DNA of 64,000 nt from Gigaspora rosea (GCA_003550325.1 QKWP01000666.1:82558-146557), one strand, 5' to 3'. Shown: positions 21,503 through 34,149, numbered from the stretch's first letter. Program-made: numbers and translations. Notes: generated from the letters alone by a model not told the origin.

Positions 21503-22562
21503 TAGGGATGGACACGGTCGGTCACGGTCAGTCATCGGTCGGTCATGATCGGTTAACCGCTTATGACCGGTTGACCGCGGTCATTCATACGGTTAATGAC
21601 CGGTTATAGCCGATAAATTATTTACCCAGTTATTCAATCAAATATCTAAATAAGTGACAAGTAGGGATGGTACACTGCACATGATCAATAAAACTGCTCG
21701 TTGGTCAAATTTGCAGATCATTTGACCACATTTAAAGTTGTTTTGTTCTAGATCTGGCCAAATGATCTGCAAATTTGACCAGATTTATTAACGATTTGTT
21801 TATTTGGGGACGTCTAAAGCGGAGGCAAATCATGTGATCAGCCGCCAATCAGAATATAGAATTTTGATGATCACCGGAGAAGCAAAACGAAAAAACCTGA
21901 AAAAAACGGCAGTCTGGAAGCAATTTTGCTTATATATATCTACCTAAAACCTAATCTAATCCCAATATAGGACGACCCTAACCATAAACTTAATTCAAAA
22001 CTTATTAAATATGGTTTCCCTCCGTTTTAGACGTCCCCTTATTTGCAATATTCTGTTACCCAAAAGAAACCCATCTCTGTCAAAATTGCAGATCATTTGA
22101 CCGGAATTAAAATTTTGTCATAATTCTGGCCAAATGATCTGCAAATTTGGCAGGAATTATGAACAAGATATTTCTCAACCGGGTTCACTGCCTAAAAAAT
22201 TTTCTGATCATATGATATACATTAATTTATATACTCATTATTGTTATATCAGATTTTCATTATTCTTTACTTATATCATAAAAAAGTTTTATTTAAAAAT
22301 GAAACATATCGTCCATCAATAACCATGCAAAGTCACATGACCTGAAAACTTTTGAGAGGCGGGTTGATTTTTCTATTTATCAGATGATACAGATACACCG
22401 ATATGAATTTTAAGCAATAATTATTCATTTATTAGCCAGAATATTAAGAATTTGGCATCAGTCATAATCTTGACCGGTCGGTCACACCGCTCTGACCAGC
22501 TAATATCGGTCACGGTCATTGACCGGTCATGACCGGTCATGACCGGACCGTGTCCATCCCTA
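21503..22562. mobile_element. 1.06-kb hAT-type element with GACCGG-rich inverted ends
   Basis: TAGGGATGGACACGGTC at the left and GACCGTGTCCATCCCTA at the right are inverted. Both are flanked by GTGGCGAT (21495-21502 and 22563-22570). About 120 bp inside each end is packed with GACCGGT/ACCGGTC motifs. It has no transposase. Inside are two facing GCAGATCATTTGACC / GGCCAAATGATCTGC hairpins at 21711-21775 and 22087-22145, and a nested MITE at 21806-22038. Confidence 0.88.
21806..22038. mobile_element. Nested MITE, 6-bp TTATTT flanks
   Basis: Ends GGGGACGTCTAAAGCGGAGG and CCTCCGTTTTAGACGTCCCC are inverted and flanked by TTATTT (21800-21805 and 22039-22044). The interior has the AACGGCAG and CCTAATCTAATCCC blocks shared with 480-690 and 4518-4735. 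Its superfamily is not clear from a 6-bp duplication. Confidence 0.75.
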
Positions 22563-22570
22563 GTGGCGAT

Positions 22571-23592
22571 CGCTTTTGAATAATGTAAAGATGGTTAAAT
22601 TTTTGATAGCAAAAATGTCAAGTTTCCACATCATATGAGTGATGCCAAAAGAAATCCTGACTTCCATCATATAAATTTATATAATCAGTCTGATTTTCCC
22701 TTAGTGTCATTCATATGAACATTGATAAAACCACATAAATAGAACAACAATCTTATTTTTCTATGAACTTTTTGAATTTTATTTCTGCTCAATCTTATCG
22801 CTTCTATAGTTATGTATTCAGATTGATAAAAAAAATATGCCTATCAAATTTATGCTATTTTAGTTTAACTAGCTTTATTTTTTCTGCATATCTGCCTATT
22901 TATCTATCTATCGACAGATTTTTACCATCTAATTTGGAGTTCACCCGGTTTAACATTTTTGAACAAAATCGTGATCGTGAATTATTATTATTATAGTGGT
23001 TAATAAAATCCATTTAACATTTTTGGTTATCTGCTTTAATCCTGAAAAGGGGTCAGCTAAAGCCAGTCCGTCCGAATAAGACACAGAAAGCAACAAAGAA
23101 AAAAAACACGAAAAAGATAAAAAAATCACAGGTCGAAATCAAAAATATCACCCAAATATCATTTAATAATCGCCTATGCCGATAGCAGGCTGATATGTTA
23201 TCAAATATAAGGCCTATTGATAGGGTATAAAAAAAGCCGATAACAAAATTTTACTAATTAATTTTAATTTCATGCATTAAGTAAACTTGTTCAACCCAAA
23301 ATATACATATAAACATATTCAAACTCAGACTAGCCTGCAAACTTTGGACCAAATCTGGACCAAACTCAGACGTGACTAAAGTTTGGTTTGGGTCCAGTTT
23401 GTATATATTATTTGCTTGAATTTGATTGGCTAGTTTAGTATCAGGTGGGGTACCCTCTTAAGAGGTCGAAATCACCTGATAAATGTCTCTACCCTAATTA
23501 TTTACATGCATTAACTACATTAGTGATACAACCTACTTAACTATATCATCATGACAGCTCATAAGTAGCATTGGGAAAATAAAAACATTAAT
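22571..23592. other. No gene seen; small hairpin repeat near 23340
   Basis: AT-rich DNA. At 23334-23410 the motifs CAAACTTTGGACCAAAT and GGTTTGGGTCCAGTTTG face each other and probably mark a short MITE. Another GGGGTCAGCTAAAGCC end at 23049 resembles the MITE end at 4518. The open frame at 22763-22996 is not convincing. Confidence 0.4.
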
Positions 23593-23945
23593 CATCTGCA
23601 GTAATATTCAAATTTATCAAATAAGTGCAGATTTTTGTTTAAAAAATTGCAAAGATCATCAAAATTTAGATTTTTGCAGTTCTTCACAGATTTTTTGCCA
23701 AAAATCTGTGAAAATATTTAAAAAGTATAATATTTGCAGATTATAATAGAATTGGGAATTAATAATCTGTAATGATCTTCAAATTTATTAAATAAGTGCA
23801 GAATCTTGTTTAAAAAATTGCAAAGTTTTTCAAAATTTAGATTTTGCAGTTCTTCGCAGATTTTTTGCCAAAAAATCTGTGCAAATTTTTAAAAAGTATA
23901 GTCTTTGCAGATTATAATAGGCGCCGTCTATTATAATCTGCAATA
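23593..23945. repeat. Tandem repeat, period about 171 bp, with internal palindrome
   Basis: Two full units start at 23593 and 23764 and a third begins at 23936. Each unit contains AAATAAGTGCAGA, TTTAGATTTTTGCAGTTCTT and TTGCCAAAAATCTGTG. The end of unit 2 faces the start of unit 3 as a palindrome around GGCGCC. Confidence 0.8.
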
Positions 23946-24129
23946 ATCTCCAAAATTATAACTATAATACTTACCTGCTGGTAAGAACAGGAGAAAAACA
24001 ATAAACAAAACAAACCAATAAATAAATAAATAAAAACAAACCAATAAATAAATAAACATGTTTTTTTATTCTTTTTTTTTTTTAATAAAAAATTTTAACT
24101 TTGCAAATTTTTTAAAATTCAAATAAAAA

Positions 24130-24240
24130 CAAAATAGCATCTCTAGCACATATATGCAATGGTGGGAATAAAAGTAAATTTCTGGTTATTCTTATAGTAA
24201 GACCAGAATTTTTATTCCCACATATTGCATATATGCATAG
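24130..24240. repeat. Palindromic MITE-like repeat
   Basis: CATATATGCAATGGTGGGA and TTCCCACATATTGCATATATG face each other, with a TTCTGGT/ACCAGAA centre. No target duplication was resolved. Confidence 0.6.
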
Positions 24241-24259
24241 GAATCAATAAATAAATAAA

Positions 24260-24970
24260 GCAAACATGTTTTTTTTATTATGTAAATTTTTTTTAAAAAA
24301 TCGTTTTTTTATTTTTACTGTTTTATTTTTTTTTGGTTTATTTAAACTGTTTTTTTATTTATTTAAATTTTTTAAATCACTTTTTTTATTAAATTTTTTT
24401 TATTTATTTTTTTATATCAGTTTTTTTAATTTATCAGTTTTTTAAATTTTTTAATTTATTGTTTTTTTAAAATTTTTTTATTATTTATTTTTTAATTTTT
24501 TAACGTTTAAATTTTTTTGTTTTTTTAACATTTGTTGTTTTTATTTTTTTATTTTTTTTATAGTTTTTTAAATTTTTTTATTGTTTTTTATCAAATTTTT
24601 TTTATTGTTTTTTTTCTATTGTTTTTTACTTTTATTATGTTTATTTTGTATTTATTTTTTTTATTAATTTTTTTTATTTTAAATTTTTTTATTATTTTAT
24701 TTTTTGATTTATTTAAATATGTATGTTTTTTTTTACTTATTAAGTTATTAGTTTTTTTATTTTATTAATTTAAGTTATATTTATTTTTTTTATTATATCA
24801 GTTTTTTTTTAAAATTATTTGTTTTTATTTTATTTTTTTTAAATTAGCTTAAATAATTATTTATTTTAATTTTTTTTCTTTTTTTTTTATGTTTTTGTTT
24901 AATAATTTATTTTTATTTCTTTATTGATTCAAGTTTTTTTATTAAAATTATTTTAATTTTTTTATAGTAC
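24260..24970. repeat. Strand-asymmetric T-rich low-complexity tract
   Basis: About 700 bases of almost uninterrupted T runs with scattered A and very few G or C on the plus strand. The open frame at 24532-24768 is nearly all Phe, Leu and Ile and is an artefact of this composition. Confidence 0.85.
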
Positions 24971-25482
24971 TGTAGTATTAGACTAATATGATTGGCCAAT
25001 TATTTTTCAGATGGTGATCATACTATATAAATCTTTTTTTTATATAATTTTTTTGTTTTAAAAATCATGCCCTTCAAATCTAATATATCTATATATTTCG
25101 CCTATCATATTTTCAGCACAAGTTCCAAAATTTATTGCAAAGTTGCATAAACTTCAATTTTTTACTTTAAAATAGTATTATGAAGAAACAGAAGATGACA
25201 AAGTTGTTAATGTCGTTAAGCTCGGAAATACTAGAACTTGACTAAAGATAAGTTTCTAGTTGTTTTATTTGTTTTTTATTTATTATTACTTATTTATTTC
25301 TTTTATTTTAGGCTTGTGCTTCACTAAAGTGCTGAAATTAGACACTGAGAATGTGTCGTTGCAGCTATCATTGGAGTGTGTTCATGTCTTGTATTGGTAA
25401 AGCTGAATACTGGTATCAAAGGTAAATATAAAATTTAATATTGAGCTAGTATATTGAAACGTATCACAACCCATTCATAGTT

Positions 25483-26110
25483 TTAATACGATAGATAGTA
25501 GTTTCCTTTTTTTTCTTTTTTTTTTTTTTTATAGTACTAATGGTTCTTTTTTCTTTAGAATGAATGTAGTATGGAACATAGCATGATAGTTAGAATGATA
25601 GAGTCAAGTAGAAAAAAAATAGTATTGGATATTGTTATCGTTATGGAATTGGAGTTGAAAAGGATGAACTTAAGGATAGTATTCTTTTTTTTCTTTTTTT
25701 TTATTATAGTACTAACGTTTTTTCTTTAGAATGAAACGAACATAGTACAGAATGTAGCATGATAGTTAGAATGGACAGAGCATGATAGTTAGTATCTGGT
25801 TTATGATTTATTTTTTTTTAATATAGTACTAACTGTTTTTTTCTTTAGAACGAATATAGTACAATTGTTATTACAGAACATAGCACGATAGTAGAATGAA
25901 TATAGCATGATAGTAGAACATACATAGTACAATAGATATAGCATGATAGTTCAGGATGTAGCAAGGTAGTTAGTATAGGATGTAGCATAATAGTTAGTAG
26001 CATGATAGTTAATATGGGTATTTAGTATGGGATTTAGCATAATGGTTAGAGCATAGTGCAATATTAAGACATGGTACAATAGTTGTAATGTAGCACATTA
26101 GTTAGAATCA
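25483..26110. repeat. Degenerate tandem repeats built on ATAGCATGATAGTTAGAAT
   Basis: Three long units, starting near 25500, 25683 and 25811, share a poly-T block, ATAGTACTAA, TTTTTTCTTTAGAA and CATAGCATGATAGTTAGAA. They are followed by irregular short copies of the last motif to about 26110. No coding potential. Confidence 0.75.
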
Positions 26111-26772
26111 GGTTTATATTATAATTTGTATTTATTTTTTGTACAGTATTTTTTTTTAATTTTTTTTTGTATTTTTTTTAATTTTTTTGTATAATAAATT
26201 AAATTGTTAAAATATATGAATATTCAAATTTATTGGTTTAATACAGTATATAAAAAAAATTAATATTTAAGCAAGCCTATAGTAATTTTTTATTATATAC
26301 TTTTTGTTATTTTTATATTTTTTATAATTTGCGCAAATTATTAAATTGTTATCTGTACCGAAAAATTAAATCTGCGCAGAAAATAAAAAAAATTTCTCCA
26401 ATGATTGCCAGCAAAATTAATTTTTGATAATTGTTTTTTTTTAAAAATCTGCGCAGATTTGTACTATAAAAATTTCCCTGATGAGGGTTGTTAAATTTCA
26501 TATAAGTTATATGTAATTTAATGGCATAAATTACACTATTATTTATACCATAAGGCATGTAAGTTATATGTATAAACTCAAAATAATTCAATTTATAAAA
26601 TTTGGCCTAAATTATACTATAATTTGGTTTTAATTGATCATTTGTTTAGCCATTAAGGCTGGGTCAAGTTGATGTTAATGCTGGTAGAAATTGTCATATA
26701 ATTTGGCCAACTTTAATACCTATATTGTAATTTACATATTGGCCCAGATAAGTACAGATAATTTATTGTACT
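26111..26772. other. No gene seen
   Basis: AT-rich DNA. TCTGCGCAGA-type short inverted repeats occur at 26370-26460. The minus-strand open frame at 26349-26591 is not convincing. Confidence 0.4.
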
Positions 26773-26775
26773 TTA

Positions 26776-27088
26776 GGCAAGACCAATTTAATTTGGTGGT
26801 TTATATTATATTCCTTTCTCAAAAGTGGAAAAGAGAGAATGGAACATATATATAATAAATTTTAAAATTTTTTTCTTGATTAGAAGTTATCAAGTTCTTC
26901 TTGCTCATCTTTTATATATGTTCAATTTTTCTTTAGAAAGTTTTGTAAGCTTGCAATCTCTAATCTTAATTCTACCTGACATTAAGTTCTCTAGCCAAAA
27001 TTACCAAAATTATGCATGTATTTCAAAAATATTTGCTAATGGAAAGGGGTAATGAAAATATAAACTACTAAATCGAATTGGTCTTGCC
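26776..27088. mobile_element. PIF/Harbinger-like MITE (GGCAAGACCAA family)
   Basis: Inverted ends GGCAAGACCAATTTAA and ATCGAATTGGTCTTGCC are flanked by TTA on the left and TAA on the right. It is a relative of 42455-42693. A further right-end-like sequence lies at 27817-27860. Confidence 0.6.
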
Positions 27089-27990
27089 TAACTGAGATAT
27101 TAGTAAATCTAAAGTAGCGCCTGACTAAAATTTCAACTTAATGCATGCATGAAGATGGGGGCTACTTTAGATACTTTGTACTTAATCTTATTAATCCTGC
27201 CCAATACTCTAATTCCTATGATAACCCTGATTAATCACATGATTATATGAGTTACTCAAATTATAATTTTGTTTCACCTTTGCTATTTTTAAATCATTAT
27301 ATATTTCGTCATTTATTTGTACTCCTTTTATTAAGTGCAAGGGCTTTTCAAAAACTATGCAACATATAGTAAGATTTGTAACTGTAATTCATGATAGAAA
27401 CTATAAGAATTTCAATATAAACTACATAATTATCTCTAACTATAAATTGCGATTATTAGAATAGTGAACAAACTTTGTATAAGAATTTTTACAATAATTC
27501 ATGATAGAAATCAAAATAATTTCAATGCAAACTTAACCTTAAAATATATTATGTGTCGAGTAGGTTTTCAACAGAATTTTTTTATAGAAACTATAATAAA
27601 AATCATGATAATTTTAATACAACTAACTCTCTTTTCATTGTTACTGAAATGGTATACAAGCCCTGTATTTTATATATTCATAAAACTTTGCTAAAAACAT
27701 TTAAGTACAGTACCTCTATCAATGGATCCAATAAAAGAATTTGATTGGTTTGTCTGATCAAATGACCAATCAGATTCTTTGTCAAATTTATTAAGTAATT
27801 TCTATAAGTGGGGAGTAATGAAACCACCAAATTATTGGTTTGACCTTACCATGTAAAGTATGTTGTCAAGTAAATTATAACGACCCTACTCATAAGCTTT
27901 GTAATAGAATTTACAGTAAATCAAATAGAAATTATGCCAATTTCAATACAATCTAACTTACAGCTAATACAGCAAAGTTAGATGAGATAA

Positions 27991-28220
27991 GACCAACTGA
28001 ATTTTGCATTTAATATTACTCTCAGAGTCTCACCTCTCTATTATAGTAAATAAAATTTTGATAAATATACATGGGCTACAGGAAATTTCAAAAAATTTTA
28101 TCAGTCATGCAATTCAAAAAATTTTTTGTAAAATTTTACTATAGGAACCACCCACTTCCCTTTCCCCTTCCAGAGGGGAGAGAAGGGTAATATAAAATAC
28201 AGAATCTAGTTGGTTTTGCC
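27991..28220. mobile_element. MITE, same GACCAACTGAAT family, left end decayed
   Basis: The right end CTAGTTGGTTTTGCC is followed by TTA; the left end reads GACCAACTGAATTTTGC. The interior contains CAGAGTCTCACCTCTC, TTTTATCAGTCATGC and GAGGGGAGAGAAGGG, matching the better copy at 42455-42693 with numerous C-to-T and G-to-A type differences. Confidence 0.65.
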
Positions 28221-28879
28221 TTATTGCTAATGAAATGATGAAATAATAAAAATTAATAAATAGTTTTAAAATTCATTTAAGAATACAAGATGTTTGTTTG
28301 TTACTTTTGAAGATTTAAGATTGAATAAAATAATCCTTTTGCAAATATGAAAAAAATTTTAAAATGCACAAATACATCTACTATATTAACTAAAAAAAAT
28401 TTATACAAATTTGCTATAAAACAATATACACCAAATTCAATTCTAATTTTTTGTACACAAAAATTATATAGCTTACTACATTTGCTGATAAATTTCTTGT
28501 TAAGATTTTAAACAGGTTTGACTTTCTTATGATCAAGCTAATTGAAATTTTTTTAGTATAAGAAAAATCAAACTGATTCCGCACTTTATGCATAATTTCT
28601 TCAAACTATACATAATTTTAAAAGTGCTCAAATTATCTAATTAAGTTTACTCATAAATAGAGCTGCAAACATTTAGAAGGTCTAAGGTAGTACATCACTC
28701 TTCATGTCATATAAAATTTATATATAATCATATTAAACATCACATCATATACGTTATGTCAAACGTTATAATATGTTCATTGATATTCTAATGTCTGCAG
28801 CTCTACTCATAAATTTATGTTTCTGTTTTTGTATAACAATATTATGCAGCTACCTTATTAATTAAATATATTACTCGAA

Positions 28880-29020
28880 AGCCATATAAGAAAATTGGAT
28901 CAGATTGGCACAGGTTGTGTCAGACAGACATTGGTCAAGATCCGAATTTGTGCAGATATGGCCCAAATTGGTACAGATTCTGTGGTCTATACCAATTGGA
29001 CCATAAATGGTTTAGGTTTT
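28880..29020. mobile_element. End of the TATAAGAAAATTGGA repeat family
   Basis: The sequence from ATATAAGAAAATTGG through CAAGATCCGAATTTG to GACCATAAATGG matches, in reverse, the right end of the element at 42725-43329. A matching second end was not identified nearby. From 28221 to 28879 I see only AT-rich DNA. Confidence 0.5.
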
Positions 29021-29566
29021 GCAGCAGTTTACTAGTTGAATCAGCACAGGATTTGGTATGGATAATGAATGTAAATTCATATGCTACCACAATAATAATG
29101 TGGATTAACCAATAAAACATATAAAATGAACAAGCTAACTGCATATAAAGCAAGAATTTTTTTTGTTAAGACACACAGATAAGCTTCATCAGTAAAATCA
29201 TATGATATTGATTTTTTTTAAAAAAAAGTAATCTGATTGGTTATTTTCAAAAATTATAATCTAGTTAATCTAAGATAAATTAGACTGATAGACCAATAGA
29301 CAAGTTAATTTATATAGACATATTGTCTAATTAAATTTTTATCAAAATAGGTATTGTCTATTATCAACCAAATTGAATAGACATTTGACAATATAACCAT
29401 TAGTTAACTAGACCATTAGGCAATTAGATAATTGAATTTTTGATTAGACTATGTCTATTTACAACCCTGCTGTACCATAACCCATGCCACTTTTTTTATA
29501 GGGAAGACTCGCATATCTGAACTAATCAATCAGTTCAGTTGAATGTGTTTTAGATCTCTAATATAT

Positions 29567-30076
29567 CATGTATAGGCAAAAAATTTTATTTTTTAAAAAA
29601 TTTAAAATTTTACCTAATAAAGTGTAATATATATATAATAGCACGTTATATAATGTAAAATTTTATTCTGAACAACTTTTTTTAAGTCATAAAGATAGGT
29701 TGTCTTAGTAAAAAAATGTTTTATAAGAAAAATCAAAAATTTCTAAAGTTAGCACATATAAACCTTTTTTTACTAAAACAATCTACTATTTTAACTTAGA
29801 AAAAGTTGGTTAATGTAAAATTTTACATGTAATACTTAAATGTAAATATAGTTTATATTAGTAAATAAAAAAGTTTTATATGTACTAACGATCAAAATTT
29901 TTGATTTTTCTTATAAAACATTATTTTTTACTAAGACAATATATCTTTATGACTTAGAAAAACTTGTTCAGAAGAAAATTTTACTTTGTATGTTTTGATA
30001 TCGCTTATTTATTTTTATATTTTACTAGTAAAATTTTTAATTTTTAAAACTTAAAATTTTTTATCTACAAAATCAT
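29567..30076. repeat. About 510-bp AT-rich inverted repeat
   Basis: The left half (GGCAAAAAATTTTATTTTT, then TCTTAGTAAAAAAATG, then TTTTATAAGAAAAATCAAA) is mirrored in the right half by the reverse complements of the same blocks in reverse order. The outer ends are CATGTATA and the ACAAAATCATG side. Probably a decayed MITE or foldback. Confidence 0.6.
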
Positions 30077-31601
30077 GTGATTTGATTGGTCGGAATCAGG
30101 GTGCGAAATGTCGCATGTGCAACAAATTTCTATTCCCTTATTAATATAGCAGTTAAAATACTTAATCTCATAAATATTTAATTGTTAGTTAGTTGTAATA
30201 GAAAACAATTATTTCATAGAAAAATTTTGGATAATATAATTTATTGGTTTATCCATTTTCAGTTTGAGGCAATATAGACTTTATTATACAAACTTTAATA
30301 TACACATAATATTATTATATAAATGCCAATTATATCAATATTTAGTATAAATTTTTAGAGTGCTAAACTCACTATTGTATAATGATAATCAAATTTTTAC
30401 AAGAAAATTACTTAACAAATCTTTTATTGTTATAATTTTAAACTTTAGTTCTATATCTTAATAGTAAGAAATTTTTTGAATCTATAAATTCACTATAGTA
30501 AAAAAGAATAATATATTACATTTACTATATTTATTTATTTAAATATTTAAGAGATGTTAGTAGTTTATTTAAAACTAAATATAAAATTAGATTAAACTAA
30601 TAAAATCTCTAGCATTATATAAAAAATCTCAAATATTAAATTGGTTTTTTTTAAAAAAAACTGCTTATAAAATTATATCTTAATATTATAAATAACTTTT
30701 TTTTTATTTTATTATTAATAATTTTTAAATATATTAATTAAAAAATAAAAAATAAAAATTACTAAAAAAAGAATAAAAGTATAAATATAAGCAAGAGAAT
30801 GTGAGAGAGAAAATAAGAGCAAGAAAAAGAGAAAGAGTAATAGATTTATTGTTCTTTTTCTTTATACTAAATAAATTACTTAGTTTAATTAAGTCTATTT
30901 GTCATATAAATAGTATTATGCAATATACATTTAGGGGAGTGACAAAAATCAGGTGATTTTTTAGGAGAGAAGAAAGTAAAAAAAGTTAAAATTATATATA
31001 AGAACCTGACTATATATATATTAAGGAAGAGGGAGGGGGTAGGCCTCTGATAAAAAATAATTAGGTAACATAACATGGCCTTTATTATTAAAAAGAAAAT
31101 TGAATAATATAAATAAAATATTCTATTCCAGAAAATTTTAATTTTAAGTAAGAAAGAGTGAAAAAGATACAAAAAATGTGTGTATGTGAAAGAAAAAGAG
31201 AGAAAAAGAGATAGAAAAAGAAAGAGAGAGAAAGAAAGAAATTTTTTTTCTAATTAAGAACATAAAAAAATTTTTGAGAACTTTAAATTAAATAAATATG
31301 TTCTCATGAAAACATAAATTTCAAAACAGATTTCTAGCACTGGTGAAATTACTATATATATATATATAATTTAAAAAATTTAAAATTACAGCACAAAATT
31401 TTTCAATTCTATGAGTTTTGCTACAATTTGATTGTAAAAGTAAATGTGCAACATATAAATTTGTAAGAAATAACCTAAAAATTAAAATCAACAAAAATCA
31501 TAAAAAAATTCACAAATCTGCTATAAAAACTGTTATCTTTTTTTATATAAGAGTTATAGCACAAAAATTTAGATATAGCATAACTCCGCAACAGTCACAT
31601 G
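30077..31601. other. No gene seen; contains an older dispersed repeat
   Basis: AT-rich DNA with a GA-rich simple repeat at 31180-31240. The segment 31350-31590 (ACAATTTGATTGTAAAAGT, then CACAAATCTGCTATAAAAA) is repeated at 56790-57000 and is the host of the insertion that starts at 31602. Confidence 0.5.
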
Positions 31602-33069
31602 TAGTGATGTGCCATTTATATAATACCTGAAAAATTTTAGTGTATAGTATATACAGTATGTATAGTTCCTTTCTTGGCTTCTGATTGTTTGGAATGGATT
31701 TGTATTATTTCACTGACAATCAATTCACAGACATAACACTACACTGACAACTATTTTACTGACAAATAACTTGCTGACACTTGATTTGCTGACAAGCATA
31801 TTTTCACCAACACATTGATTTTACTAATACATACTTCATCTACAGTTAATTTTACTGACAAAATCCACTTACCAACAAGCTCATTTTACCGAAAATAGAA
31901 TTACTGACACGATTATTCTACCGACAATACAATTTACTGACAAACAATTTGCCAGATGCCTTAAGTATCACAGTTGATGCTGAAGTTATAAGGTCTCAAT
32001 TTGAAACTATAAGCCCTGCTAAAATCCACATATACTCTATAAATATGAAATCTATACCAAATCTTACGCTACCCCTATAAGACAAAAACAAAAAAAAACG
32101 TTCAAAGAAAATTTTCATAACTTTAGCATCAGCCATGACAATAAGTACTTGTTATTGGTTAGGTTTTGATGATAATGGATTTATCGCTAGGTTACTATAT
32201 AAATCACGTGACTTTGTACATTATTTATATTGTTCTCTATGAATAATCAGTTTTCATTACAACTTAACTGATAACATTTTTATCTGTAAGGTCTGACATA
32301 AGCACTGTCATTTTTCGTATATATTATTCGGTCTTTCTAATCATTAGACTCACTTTTACTCTTTTTTTACATTCACTTACTTTTCTACTTTTGCCATTTA
32401 ACTTTTTTTACTTTTTTCCTTCACTAAATCCTTTTTTCCTTAACTTTCACTAATATGAATTTTATGAGTTATACAAAAAGAAATAAAATCAGAAAATTGA
32501 GTTATCACATAATTAGAAAGTGACTGAATAATATATACAAAAAATGTCCAGTACACACATATGACCAGTCGGATAATTATTATTATCATCATTAATAAAA
32601 TGTGCAATTTTTATTGTCATTATTAATAAATTGTATAATTTGTAATTATTCTTAGTAGTTTATTACATTGCTATAGTCTCATATATTAGCGAGTTGTATT
32701 GTCAACAATTGTATTGTCAGCAAATCGTATTGTCGATGAATTGTATTGTCAGTAGAATAAGCTTGTTGGTATATTCTATTTATGGTAAAATAAGCTTGTC
32801 AGTAAGTTGATTTTGTCGGTAAATGTAACTGTTTGTGAAGTGTGTGTCAGTAAAATCAACTTGTCAGTAAAAAGGAACTTGGCAGTAAATCAAGAGTTAG
32901 CAGATTTTGTGTTAGTAAAAAAAGCTTGTCAGTAAAATGATTGTTGGTATAGATTGATGTCTGTGAAGTGATTGTTGGCGATTTGATTGCCACCCGTCTG
33001 GAACAAGTGATTAGCAAAAATTTTAGTGTACAGTACAGTATGTATAGTACTGTACATGGCACATTACTA
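31602..33069. mobile_element. 1.47-kb foldback-like element with inverted tandem arrays
   Basis: Ends TAGTGATGTGCCAT and ATGGCACATTACTA are inverted. The flanks are GTCACATG (31594-31601) and GTTATATG (33070-33077), an 8-bp duplication differing only by two C/T changes. Just inside each end is an array of about 15-bp units: TTTACTGACAA-type at 31700-31950 and its reverse complement TTGTCAGTAAA at 32690-33000. The core has no gene. The 8-bp duplication suggests mobilisation by a hAT-type transposase. Confidence 0.8.
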
Positions 33070-33266
33070 GTTATATGCCAAAACCAGATATTTTATATAC
33101 ATATTGCGAAGTTGTAACTAGAGCAAGCAAAATTTATATATATTATATATGTTAAATAGAAGAATTGGGTGATTATAGCGAGATTTTGACTAATGCAAAT
33201 GTGACTATTGTGAGGTTATACTGTATTAATACTGAAACAATTTCATTATTGCTTGATTAGTTATGG

Positions 33267-33528
33267 GTATAGATGGGGTGAAATTACTCTTTATAATAAG
33301 ATGTTTTTGTTGAAATTGTTGAAATTACTTGATGGTGAAATTGGTGAAATTAGTTTTTCAATATTAAAAATTAATTTAAATTATGTCAAAAATTAATTAA
33401 AACTAAGCTAAATCAAATACAATAATTGTTTTAGGTTTAAGTTATAAACATATTAAATATGTTGAAATTATTGTTGAAATTATTGTTGAAATTAAAAAAA
33501 ATTGAAAATAAATTTCACCCCCAACTAT
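33267..33528. mobile_element. Small DNA element, 8-bp target duplication AGTTATGG
   Basis: Ends ATAGATGGGGTGAAATT and ATTTCACCCCCAACTAT are inverted. AGTTATGG flanks it at 33259-33266 and 33529-33536. The interior repeats GTTGAAATT. The paralogous segment near 57971 lacks it. Confidence 0.72.
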
Positions 33529-33577
33529 AGTTATGGAACTGTCAATTTTTTGCACCTATTAGTGGGAATGGTGTATG

Positions 33578-34149
33578 AGGACCCCGAATAATCTATGTGA
33601 GGTTATATTTGAGCATCATAGTAAAATTTTTTTAGTTAGCAGTTTTGGTTTGGTATATATAAGCTACATTTCACACATTAGATCAAACTTTCACTCATTT
33701 TTACCTTTTTTTGAAATACAACGTCTCTAAAAAAAAAAACCCTAATAAGCTGCCAAGGATTATAAATATATATACCACAAATTGTGCTAAAAAACTTAAA
33801 AAAAAAAAAAAAGCTGTTTTGACCAATTTTTATCCTCTCTTCCTTTTACCCCTCTCTCCCTTTTTTACCCCTCTCTCTCTTTTACCCCTTTTTCTCTTTT
33901 ACTCCTTTCTCCTTTTTACCTGCTGGATTACTATTATAGCCTAGATTTTTCATTAGCACATTTCAAATATAATATTAATAAAAATTACCCTATTAGCATT
34001 CTTTAAAATATACCTATTTTGCTATTTAGTGGGTTTCAAATATAATATTTTTCTCCAATACCTACTTTTCAAATATAACCTTTTTTTGAAAAATAGCCCT
34101 CCATTAGCTATTTTTCAACTATGACTTTACATAGATTATTCAGGGTCCT
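33578..34149. mobile_element. 572-bp DNA element, 8-bp target duplication GGTGTATG
   Basis: Ends AGGACCCCGAATAATCTATG and CATAGATTATTCAGGGTCCT are inverted. GGTGTATG flanks it at 33570-33577 and 34150-34157. The paralogous segment near 58010 has the uninterrupted site (GGGGTATG). The interior includes the pyrimidine-rich simple repeat at 33820-33925 and no gene. Confidence 0.82.
33820..33925. repeat. CT-rich simple repeat
   Basis: Imperfect units of about 20-23 bp on the pattern TTTTACCCCTCTCTC. The overlapping open frame is a compositional artefact. Confidence 0.8.

Noticed and set aside
24532-24768. Hydrophobic 78-residue open frame
   Set aside because: It is a Phe/Leu/Ile product of a T-rich low-complexity tract.
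30885-31172. Minus-strand 95-residue frame
   Set aside because: Random-like Phe/Ile/Leu/Tyr composition, no relatives recognised, in AT-rich repeat-containing DNA.
33711-33944. Plus-strand 77-residue frame
   Set aside because: Its second half is translation of a CT-rich simple repeat inside a transposable element.
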